Source: Symmetrospora coprosmae
Taxonomy: Eukaryota > Basidiomycota > Cystobasidiomycetes > Symmetrosporaceae
Direction: 5' to 3'
Length of the DNA: 64,000 nucleotides
Assembly (NCBI GenBank): GCA_008802785.1
Contig: VUYT01000033.1
Span: 1-64,000, forward strand
Position numbers and translations under genes: made by a program
The notes under the pieces: generated by a model
Told to the model about the DNA's origin: nothing
What the model saw: only the letters and a program-made list of their open reading frames with translations
The model's database searches: none
Shown: piece by piece, positions 55,471 through 64,000 of the stretch
How the letters are laid out: each line of letters starts with the position of its first letter
Position numbering within the stretch: the first letter of the stretch is position 1

Positions 55471-56145
55471 TGCGACAGTCTCTGATGGTCGACGTCGACT
55501 GCGACTGCGACTGCTCTCACTGCGATCCCAGTCGCAATCCGTTGAGCTGCGCTGAACAAGTAGTATGCGTCGAGGTTGTCCCAATGCAGACTACAGTGCT
55601 CGCCGCCGAGCTGGCTGGCCTCTATGCCCGTACTCGAGCATCACCCCCGAGCCGGATCAGACAACACGGACGTATACAGCGCACACGCATGCATGTATGT
55701 ACAGACCACCTTGCAATTGGAGTACGCGGTGGCCGTCACTCGACTGCACTCTCTTCCCTCCGGTTCGCATGCATGAACCTTCATCTCGTACAGTGTGCTT
55801 GTGGGGTAAACGATGCCCTGATTAGGGAGGAGGCGGCCACCGACAGAGCTGTCCGGAGCGGGCATGGCATGGTCATGGCATGGTCATGGCATGGTCATGG
55901 CAGTGAGCAGACACACACAGATCCATCGACAGAGTTTCAGTACAGTCGACGTCGACGGTGCGTTAACGTTGCATTTGGTAGGTAGGTGGGGGTACTGGAA
56001 GATCCGCCACCATTCAGGCACGCACGCACGCGTAGAAAGGGAGAACGGGGAGGAGAGGATGGATGGACACAGCTCTCTTCTTCTCTTCTTCTCTTCTTCC
56101 CATCCATTCGCATATCACTCACATTCCCGCTCTCACTTCTCCGCA
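55471..56145. promoter_or_regulatory. Divergent promoter between LSM8 (-) and UDP-glucose dehydrogenase (+)
   Basis: 675 bp shared upstream region. Contains a CATGGT/CATGGC repeat (55862-55902) and a CTTCTTCTCTTCTTC pyrimidine run (56081-56100) just before the + gene, typical of fungal leaders. No gene seen. Confidence 0.55.
55861..55903. repeat. (CATGGTCATGG)n short repeat
   Basis: About four copies of GGTCATGGCAT in the shared LSM8/UGDH upstream region. Confidence 0.9.
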
Positions 56146-58399
56146 ATGGTCTCCATCAATGGCAGCGCGGCAGCGTCCAGCTCGAGCTCCAGCAGCAGCT
56201 CCTCAGCCATCCAGCCCATCAAGGGTGGGTCGGGGTCGCAGCTGGATGGGATAGCATGTACGCTGACACTCGCACACACACACAGTCACAAAGATCGCAT
56301 GCATCGGCGCAGGCTATGTCGGCGGGCCAACCTGCTCCGTCATTGCAAAGATGTGCCCTGATATGTGAGTCGAGCGAGGAGCGTCGCGCGGACGGGAAGC
56401 GAGCACTGGCAGGGGATCCCGTGTGATGCGGAGGGAGGGACTGGACGGCAGAGGAAGGCTGGGCAGAGCAGAGCAGAGCAGTGCAGAGCAGAGCAGGCCA
56501 CTGTCACTCTTTACTGGACACGCGGCCACTCAATCACCCAAAGCCCAAGTGTGCCTCGTCTCTATCCGAGTCGCGGGTCGCCACTTCCCAACATGTTCCG
56601 GAACGGACAGAAGAAACCCATGCTGACGTCTTGGTCGCGCTACGCACTCACAACCACAGCACCGTCACCATTGTCGACGTCAACCCGCACCGCATCGCAG
56701 CCTGGAACTCGGACACCCTGCCCATCTACGAGCCGGGCTTGGACGAGATTGTCAAAAAGCAGCGGGGCGTCAACCTCTTCTTCAGCACAGAGGTCGACAA
56801 GGCAATCATCGAGGCAGACCTCATCTTTGTCTCGGTAAATACACCCACAAAGAGCTCGGGCGTAGGCGCAGGGTTTGCAGCCGACCTGACGTGAGTCGAA
56901 GCCCTGTCTAGCCTGGTACCCGTTCCGTCCGCTCGCAAGAGCGGCGGGGCGCGCCCTTCAAAGATGGCAACGTGCTGACCCGCTTTGCTCATTCCCCACC
57001 CTTGGCGCTCTTATCCCGCCGCATACACGCGCACGCGCACTCGCTTCGCTCGTCCCCTCGCTCTGCGCGCCCCGCAGCTACGTCGAGGCATGCACGCGCC
57101 GCATCGCAACCGTCGCGACCTCTTCCAAGATTGTGGTTGAGAAATCGACCGTCCCGTGCCGGACGGCGTCGTCGATGCGCGTCATCCTCGAGGCCAACTC
57201 GCGGCCAGGGTGCCGGTTCGACATTCTGTCCAACCCAGAGTTCCTCGCCGAGGGGACGGCCATCAGCGACCTGCTCCACCCGGACCGCGTCCTCATTGGG
57301 TCGCTCGGCACTCCAGAGGGCACGGCCGCCCAGGCCGCCCTCGTCAACGTGTACGCCAACTGGGTACCCCGAGAGCGATGCGTCACGACGGGCCTGTGGT
57401 CGTCCGAGCTCACAAAGCTGGTGCGTGTGCCGATCCACGCGAAAGGACTCTTGAGATGCGCGCACAGCGAATCCCCTATCAGGTGGCTGTACTGACTACT
57501 CTGTGTGTCTATGTGTGATATGACGACACGCAGGCCGCCAACGCGCTCCTCGCCCAGCGCATCTCGAGCATCAACGCCCTCTCTGCCATCTGCGAGGTCA
57601 CGGGCGCCGACGTGGACGAGGTTGCATATGCGTGCGGGCTCGACTCGCGGATCGGGCCCAAGTTCCTCAAGGCGAGCGTGGGTTTCGGCGGGTCGTGCTT
57701 CCAGAAGGACATCCTGAACCTCGTGTACCTGTGCGAGAGCCTGCACCTCCCCGAGGTTGCCGCGTACTGGCGGCAGATCACGCAGATGAACGACTACCAG
57801 ATGGCGCGCTTTGCCAAGACGGTTGTGAGCAGCCTGTTCAACACCATCACCAACAAGCGCATCGCCGTGCTCGGTTTCGCCTTCAAGAAGAACACGGGAG
57901 ACACGCGCGCCTCCCCCGCCATTGCCCTCGTCAAGGCGTTCCGCGCAGAAAAGGCAAACATCTCGGTCTACGACCCAAAGGTGCCCGAGGCGCAGATCTG
58001 GGCCGACGTGGCCGACCCGCTCATCCCCGGCGACAGGGAAGTTGGTGAGTAGCCTCGCTGCCTTCCTTTCTCTCCAATCAGGCGAGGGCGTCACTCTGCA
58101 GCCAGCCAGCTGATGCCTGCATTACCTGAATTGTTCTGCGTACACCCTGCGTTACCCGCCATGCAGCCCAGAAGCAGATTACCATCACGGAGAGCGCCAT
58201 GGAGGCGTGCATCGGCGCCGAGGGTATCGTCATTGCGACCGAGTGGGACGAGTTCAAGGACCTCGACTGGGAGAAGATCTACGCGTCCATGCACAAGCCC
58301 GCTTTCGTCTTTGACGGCCGCTTGATCCTCGACCAGAAGAAGCTCGAGAAGATTGGCTTCAAGGTCAAGACTATCGGACGCGGCGACGTCCTCCTCTAG
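56146..58399 (+). CDS. UDP-glucose 6-dehydrogenase
   Basis: Oxidises UDP-glucose twice to UDP-glucuronate with NAD+, feeding capsule or wall polysaccharide and UDP-xylose synthesis. Start ATG at 56146 ([17 protein letters not shown]), then after an intron the Rossmann motif [19 protein letters not shown]. Further exons: [55 protein letters not shown] and [15 protein letters not shown]. The catalytic cysteine lies in [13 protein letters not shown]. Then [28 protein letters not shown], an intron at 58043-58165, and [32 protein letters not shown], ending TIGRGDVLL. About 480 residues. Confidence 0.96.
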
Positions 58400-58849
58400 G
58401 CTTGCTCTCGCTCTGCCACTCTAGTGACATTTCTTGGATCGCCAACTCGACTCCAACCTATTTATCGCGTCTCTACCACTCTATCCACGTTTCTCACTTC
58501 TCCGCGGCGGGGCTACATCACAGTAAATAACCCTCTCTATCTCTCTTCGTCTCATCTCGTTCAGTTATAGACGGGGACGGGGGTTGCGTCTTCCTTTCTT
58601 TGAGCATGCTTGCTCGGACAGGCGGCACGTCTCCTCTCCCCCCCCCCCCCACTCGCAGCAGCAGCAGCAGCGGCAGGAAGGGCTTTTCAGGGTTCCATGC
58701 CAGCGCGCACATGTAGTTAGACTCTATCGTTGTCTTGAAAGCGGATGTGCGAATCCAGTCCTCTTCGGTCCATGTCTGATCCCGTTAGTTGCCCCCGTCG
58801 GTCTTTGTCTGTCTCCCTCCCTTCCTTCACGACCCGCTCGAGCACAGCA
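58400..58849. promoter_or_regulatory. UGDH 3' region and ERV25 promoter
   Basis: 450 bp with a run of about 12 C (58640-58651) followed by a CAG run (58657-58672), then the ERV25 upstream region. No gene seen. Confidence 0.55.
58640..58672. repeat. Poly-C tract followed by CAG repeat
   Basis: About twelve C then five to six CAG units in the intergenic spacer. Confidence 0.9.
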
Positions 58850-59140
58850 ATGAGCAGCATGCGCTCCAATGCACATGCACATCCACAACGGCATCGTAAC
58901 AGTCGACGGCAGCGACGGCCACTGCCACTGTGGAGCGCCCTCACGTTCGTCGTCCTCGTGCTCCTCGCTCAGAGCGCGCTGCACCACCCGGCGCGCGCAG
59001 TCAAGTTTGACCTCGAGGCTGGGCACAGCCCGCACCAGCGCTGCATATGGAACTATGCAATGGCCGACACGCTGGTCGTCATTACGTGAGTGGAGTGCAG
59101 TGCAGTGCGCCCGCGTCGGCTGCGTTGGATGGGGACCGGG

Positions 59141-59192
<52 letters not shown>

Positions 59193-60330
59193 CACAGCAT
59201 ACCCCTTCTGGACGGCAGGACCAGGCAGGACGTGGAGGTGGAGGTAGACGCTCGAGCAGGCCCAGATGCTCAGCGCTTTCCGCGGTGATGCGAGCGCGCT
59301 CGTGCTGGCCCTCTAGCGGCATCCGCCTGACAGATGGGCGGCAGCGGCTGGCAACTCGCGGACGAGGACCGGCACGCGCTCGAAGGAGGTGACACTGTCG
59401 TCGGTCGAGCCGCTTCGGACAGGATGGACCGAGCGTGAAGCTGCAGCAGGCAAGCCGAGTATGCCGGAGATCTGCGGCTCTCCTAATGGCATTCCATGCT
59501 CTTCTTCCGCTCCCCCTCCCCACGCGCTGCTGGTTGCAGAGTCCCGACCGCGCGGGACGACTAAAGGCTGTAGGGACACCTACTGACGTGACGATGCCAT
59601 GCCCGTGCCCATGCCGTGCCGTGCCACTGCCTTGCACGTATACAGCGCCAACATCGCCAAAGGCGCGAGCCAGCGCGTCGACATGGAGATTGTCGACGGG
59701 AGCAACCACCGCAACACATACCAGAAGAAGACCAACATTAACGGAGAGACGCGCATGGCAATCACGACGCACGCCGATGCGGACCTCGGCGTGTGCTTCA
59801 AGAACCACCTCGACAATGGTGGGGACCCCCCAAGCCTGGAGCGACAGGCCGGAAAAAAGAGGCGCACACGAGCCATGCTGACGCCCCTCTCATATGCATT
59901 AAATCGCAACCTGCGCACGGCCAAGGCGTCAGCGAGCTCGGACAGGTGCGCTCCGTCGACCTGGACGTCGACATTGGCGCAGATGCCGTTGACTACAACG
60001 CCATTGCAAAAGCGGGTGCGTCCTCCTCGCCGTTGTTACCGGGCATTGCTTGGGCGCGATCCGGCTGACCAGCTTGCCTGTGTTCGCGCCACAGAATCCC
60101 TCTCTGGCCTCGAAGTTGAGATGCGCAAGCTCGAAGGCGTCGTGAAAGAGATTGTCGACGAGCTCAACTACCTCAAGCGCCGCGAGGCGCGCATGCGCGA
60201 CACGAACGAGTCGACCAATGAGCGCGTGTGGTGGTTCAGCATCCTCACCATCTCGACCCTCGTCAGCTTGGGCATCTGGCAGATCATCTATCTGCGCCAG
60301 TACTTTAGGAGGAAGCATCTCATCGACTAG
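58850..60330 (+). CDS. ERV25: p24/emp24-family cargo receptor (Erv25/TMED10-like)
   Basis: Type I membrane protein of COPII/COPI vesicles, working with other p24 proteins in ER-Golgi cargo sorting. Start ATG at 58850: a basic N-terminus, then LWSALTFVVLVLLAQSAL as signal segment. The GOLD domain begins VKFDLEAGHSPHQRCIWNY, crosses a 560-nt intron (59086-59645) to NIAKGASQRVDMEIVDG, and continues DADLGVCFKNHLDN; the two cysteines fit the family disulphide. Then VDLDVDIGADAVDYNAIAK, a coiled coil (ESLSGLEVEMRKLEGVVKEI), WWFSILTISTLVSLGIWQII as the transmembrane helix, and the tail YLRQYFRRKHLID with basic residues for coat binding. Confidence 0.93.
59140..59193. repeat. (GGCA)n microsatellite in ERV25 intron
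   Basis: About thirteen uninterrupted GGCA tetramers inside the long first intron of the p24 gene. Confidence 0.97.
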
Positions 60331-60640
60331 GCGGTGCAGGGATTGGGCGGTCTCGACGGGCTAGTGGAGCAAGCCGGTCCGACTGCACGCCCTGTTTCCG
60401 TCGCTCCTTCCGCATCAGGCAGTCTTGTACATTGGACGAATGACCCCGTAACGAGTGTGTGCGCGATGCAAAGACTTGGATCGTTGCGTCTGGGAGAGCT
60501 ATTTAATGTGGCTGAGGCATATAGATACAGGCTGACGGAAGCGGCATACCACATCGCGAGCGAAGAAGATAGACGAGATTGGGTCGTTGAGCCAGATGCG
60601 GAGGGGCCCTCCCCTTGCTTGATCAGACGCAGACTGCAGT
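60331..60640. other. Convergent 3' spacer
   Basis: 310 bp between the stops of ERV25 (+) and pyruvate decarboxylase (-). No gene seen. Confidence 0.6.
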
Positions 60641-63255
60641 TCAGTGAGCCTTCTCCTCGGGCTTGTTGGCCTTCGTAACCATCTTGGCTTGCTGTGGAGT
60701 GCAGGTAGGGCATGCGCACAACAGGTCAGCACTGCCCTGCGCCCACACCTGCGTCGCAACATTGGTCCGCTTACAGCCGATAGGGCTCGAGGGGCATCGA
60801 GACGGCCGAGGATGACCTCGACAAGGTGGATCTTGCTGTCGTCTTGAAGCAGGGGCCCATTGAGCAGGTCCTCGAGCTCGCGGCGCGTTGTAGTCTTGTG
60901 CGATGCGTGAGAGCCGGCCTGTTCTTGCGGGCTGAACAGTCCAAGTACCTGCTGCCAGTTCCAGGCTAGATGCGCAGTAAAGGCGAAAAGAAGTCAGCAT
61001 TCTTTGAAATCAAACTGATCTTCCAACAGAGACTGCACCCACGCTGGATATCATTGTACTTTTTTTCCGCCCCGTGGATGATCCTAAATGGCGTGTGAAA
61101 CGTCAGAGCCCCGCGGTACGCCTCAGAAGCGGGCCGCCTACCTCTCGACGGTGTAGCCGTCGTTATTGAGGACGCTGTTGACAAGGCAGCGTGAGCATTA
61201 TTGACGCGCTTGCCCGCACACATGAGGGACTAACACGATGATAGGCTTCAGGCCCTGTCTTATCATAGTCGAGATCTCTTGAACCGTCAGTTGGCTGAGG
61301 GTGAAGGCGACGTCAGCAGCCAGCCCGACCACGACAGCAGATGATCCTCACATCGAGCCATCACCGGTAAAGAGGATTGTTCTTCTTCCCTGCTGCCTCG
61401 CCACGAGTCCCGCGCCAAGGGTAGCCGCCGTAGCCCAGCCGATAGAACCCCAAAGGATCTGCGCCTGCATCTCCGCGCCAGTCGGGAAAGCAACATCAAG
61501 CAGCCCAAAGGACGCAGATCCAATCTCCGAGATGACGACGTCGCCGTTCTTGAAGTGGCTAGCCCAGAGCGGCCAGAACTCGTCCTGCCTAATCATATGG
61601 CTTCCGTCCGGCGTGGCGCCCGATGCCGCCGAGTGCTGAATCAGCCCGCCGCGTTCCATCCGGGGGACGACCTGGTCGGGACTCTTCTTGATGGCTGCCA
61701 TGGCGGGAATGAGCTTCGGAAGCAGCGAGCGGTACCCTGCGTTCGGGTAGGTCGCGTACTGCGAGAAAGGCGCGTTAGGCTGTGCTTGTCCTACACACAT
61801 GCGGAGGGTCGCATCTCACCTGGATCATCGTGTGGTCGTTGTGGAGCTCGACCGTATTAGCAGTGTCCATCCTGTACGTGAAGCCGGCTCTGGGAGGGGA
61901 ATAGTTGGTCAGCTCGGCTCGCTTCCCCCGAGCACAGCTTGAGCTGCACGAACGAGTTGAAGTCTGTCTTGAGACTATGACAGAGCAGTTCCAGATGTTC
62001 GTCAGCCGCGATACCTCACCGACAGTGGATCCCGACAATGGAAAACGCACCTTCCGAGGGACAGGACGAAGTCCGCATTCTCGAAGGCCTCCTTCACGCC
62101 CGGCATGGTGATGCTCCCGACGTAGTTGCCTCCAAATTGTGCACTGTTCTCGTCCATGGCCGCTTTGCCCATCGGCGAGCTGAAGAAAGTCATCCCCGTC
62201 TTCTCGATGAGCTCCTTAGTCGCGTCCTGCATGTGGAAGCGGACGACTCCAGCATCGACCAGGACACACGGCCTCTGCGCCCTCTCGTACATCTTGCAGA
62301 TCTTGGCAATAATGTGCTGCTCCACCTCGGCACTGACGCCTGGCTCGGAAAGGAGTCTGTCGATGCTGCTGTGAGTAACGGAAGTGCGCAGAGGCTCTGC
62401 GGGGATGAGGGCGTCGACGAGGTCCGTGGGAAGGGTGAGGTACGTTGGTCGGTTGGTCTTGAGCGCCTGGAAGATGGCGCGGTCGATCTCTTCGCCTGCT
62501 GTGGAGGTGCCGAACTTCCTCGATGCAGGCTGGATGTGCGCCTGTGTGACTGTAATGTTCGAGTAGATGTTCTGGAACGCGTCGAAGCGGCCGTCCCCGA
62601 GCGTGTGGTGCAGCAGTGCACCCTTGCTCTGCAGACCCGTCGAGGGTACTCCGACAATGTGCAGGACGGGGACGTGCTCGCTGAACGAGCCTGCAATGCC
62701 GTTCGTCGCGCTCAGCTCGCCGACGCCGAAGGTGGTGACGAGAACGCCGAGACCGCGCTTCATGCGGGCGTACCCGTCGGCCGCATACGATGCGTTGAGC
62801 TCGTTCGTGCATCCGACCCACTCGATAGTAGGGTGGTCCTCGACGTAGTCCTGCGGGGCAGGTGTGGCAAATGAGGGTGGAATAGTCGGTCAGCGCCTGG
62901 AGATGCGCTCTCCGCATGATGGCGGTAAGCCGACGTACAAGGAAGCGGAGGAAGAAGTCGCCTCTGTCGTATCGAAGCAGGATGGAATGGAAGAAGAGAG
63001 AAGCTCGCGGTTAGTCGCAGGTCTCGGTTTCTGCCTCTAAGCGCGAGAGTGAGAGCGAGACTTGCGGGACGCCAAAAGCGTGCGACACGCCAACCTGCAG
63101 GTTTACGGTCAGCTTGTCTCATTGGAAGAGTTCATCAGGGCCTGACGCACCTGCTCAAGCCTGGTCAGCAAGTACTCCGAGATGGTGGTCATCTCGGCTT
63201 CAGCGTGGCCGTTGCCGTTGCCGTTGGCCATTGCCTCGTGGGTGCGCTTGGACAT
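60641..63255 (-). CDS. PDC1: Pyruvate decarboxylase
   Basis: Thiamine-diphosphate enzyme converting pyruvate to acetaldehyde and CO2 in the cytosol; entry to alcoholic fermentation. Start at 63253-63255 (MSKRTHEAMANGNGNGHAEA), then MTTISEYLLTRLEQV, GVSHAFGVPGDF and ELNASYAADGYARMKRGLG (PYR domain with the TPP Glu). Next come LVTTFGVGELSATNGIAGS, HTLGDGRFDAFQNIYSN, RPTYLTLPTDLV and GMTFFSSPMGKAAMDE. The C-terminal TPP motif reads ILFTGDGSMQLTVQEIS then IIVLINNDGYTVER. Ends with a lysine-rich tail (KANKPEEKAH). About 600 residues and about ten introns. A symbol is given because the motifs match PDC rather than other TPP decarboxylases, but indolepyruvate decarboxylase is a related alternative. 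Confidence 0.92.
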
Positions 63256-63644
63256 TGTGTGGGAGGGGTACGAGGTGGATGTACGAGATGCGATAGACGG
63301 TTGCGAGTGGAAGCGAGGAGGGAAGGAAGACAAGGAGCGAAGGAGGGAAAAGGGCACCGGGCTGTACAGGTACCGACCGGCCTGCGCGTGACCAGGTCGC
63401 AGCACGTGCAAGGACCGCATGGTACTTGGCAGACGCGACATTCGATTTTGTAATGAGGACGCGGCCATGCTGGAGTCCTGCTCCGTATGCTCATAGAGAC
63501 CCGGTCTGGCTGCTCCACGTAGCGAGCAATGGGCGTCTACTCGAGTACTCGTACCTGCTGGTACCGGTGGTGGCAAATCTTCGAGGTCTCGTGCCTCTTT
63601 GTGCCGCAGACGCGTCCTTCTTTCTTCTATGAACCCTGGCGGAC
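63256..63644. promoter_or_regulatory. Divergent promoter between PDC (-) and last gene (+)
   Basis: 389 bp shared upstream DNA. Purine-rich GAGGAGGGAAGGAAG (about 63307-63322) corresponds to a pyrimidine tract on the PDC strand, typical of highly expressed fungal promoters. Confidence 0.5.
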
Positions 63645-64000
63645 ATGTCGTCGATAGTGGAGCATCCTGCTCGTCACGCGCAATGGGGCGTCCTGGTCTC
63701 GCCGGGCAGCTACGATGTGGTCACGGCCTCTATCGCGCTTCCACCGTCAGCGGCCACGACTCCGAGTTCGGCTTCTCCGGCAGTCTACGCGTCCCTGTTC
63801 GCAAAAGGCGCCGACATCCAGGTCCTGGAGCTTCCCTTCAGCAGGCGCTGCTTGAGCCTGCGCGCATATAGCGATGGCGACGCCGACGGTGCTTCGGCTG
63901 TTGGGGTGCTCCTTGTGCACGCCAGGCCTGGTGATGCCACTGCCTCGAGCTCGGAAGGGTCGACCGAGAAGAACAGGCTCGCCGGCGAGCTGCTCTACGA
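63645..64000 (+). CDS. Unrecognised protein, cut by window end
   Basis: An open frame from the ATG at 63645 (MSSIVEHPARHAQWGVLVSP, then GSYDVVTASIALPPSA) runs without a stop to the last base, so at least 118 residues. It shows strong C/G third-position bias and an ordered-looking pattern (VLVSPGSYDVV, YASLFAKGADIQVLELPF, AVGVLLVHARPGD). No signal peptide or known motif was recognised. The 3' part and product are unknown. Confidence 0.7.
   Translation, partial: MSSIVEHPARHAQWGVLVSPGSYDVVTASIALPPSAATTPSSASPAVYASLFAKGADIQVLELPFSRRCLSLRAYSDGDADGASAVGVLLVHARPGDATASSSEGSTEKNRLAGELLY

Noticed and set aside
1-64000. Transposons, retroelement or virus-like copies, tRNA genes
   Set aside because: I saw no reverse transcriptase, integrase, transposase, capsid or terminal-repeat signatures and no tRNA-like arm arrangement; a dedicated scan was not run.

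Overview
The window is nuclear DNA from a compact, GC-rich fungal genome. Genes lie on both strands, often less than 300 bp apart, and most carry several short GT-AG introns (about 55-110 nt). Codon choice strongly favours C or G at the third position. The gene set (RAD52, DUR3, PGK, UBC9, farnesyltransferase alpha, GBP2/HRB1-like, ATG11, PWP2, ECM4, CSC1, LSM8, UDP-glucose dehydrogenase, ERV25, pyruvate decarboxylase) and intron density suggest a basidiomycete, possibly Ustilaginomycotina; that placement is inference. I see no transposon, virus-like element, tRNA or rRNA.

Layout. 1-1804: a G tract, then a 5'-truncated RAD52 (+). 2370-3727: short-chain dehydrogenase (-). 4083-4792: an uncertain, unrecognised gene (+). 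5030-7824: DUR3 urea transporter (+). 7956-9782: phosphoglycerate kinase (-). 10206-12758: UBC9 then farnesyltransferase alpha, both (-). 13224-15987: three-RRM RNA-binding protein (+). 16658-17930: an orphan with an RS-like tail (+). 18296-19598: F-box-like protein (-). 19755-24463: ATG11 (-). 24849-28149: PWP2 (+). 29294-32443: serine-rich orphan (+). 32847-34504: ECM4 (+). 35281-39625: large acidic orphan (+). 40007-43955: CSC1-like channel (+). 44192-46807: L-fuconate dehydratase-like enzyme (+). 46969-48075: PITH-domain protein (-). 48256-50294: two small uncharacterised proteins (+). 50482-53509: tandem pair of secreted spherulin-4/GH135-like proteins (-). 55115-55470: LSM8 (-). 56146-58399: UDP-glucose 6-dehydrogenase (+). 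58850-60330: ERV25-type p24 cargo receptor (+). 60641-63255: pyruvate decarboxylase (-). 63645-end: unknown, cut off (+).

The genes do not form one pathway. They are mostly housekeeping functions: DNA repair, glycolysis and fermentation, SUMO and prenyl modification, RNA processing, rRNA biogenesis, autophagy and secretion. Accessory functions are urea uptake, sugar-acid catabolism and secreted hydrolases. Exon structures were inferred by eye from splice signals, reading frame and remembered family motifs; none was tested by alignment or RNA data. The best second-look items are a likely 3-nt exon in DUR3, an orphan gene interrupted by an in-frame TAG or a very short intron, a start codon directly followed by an intron in PGK, and two large orphan proteins.
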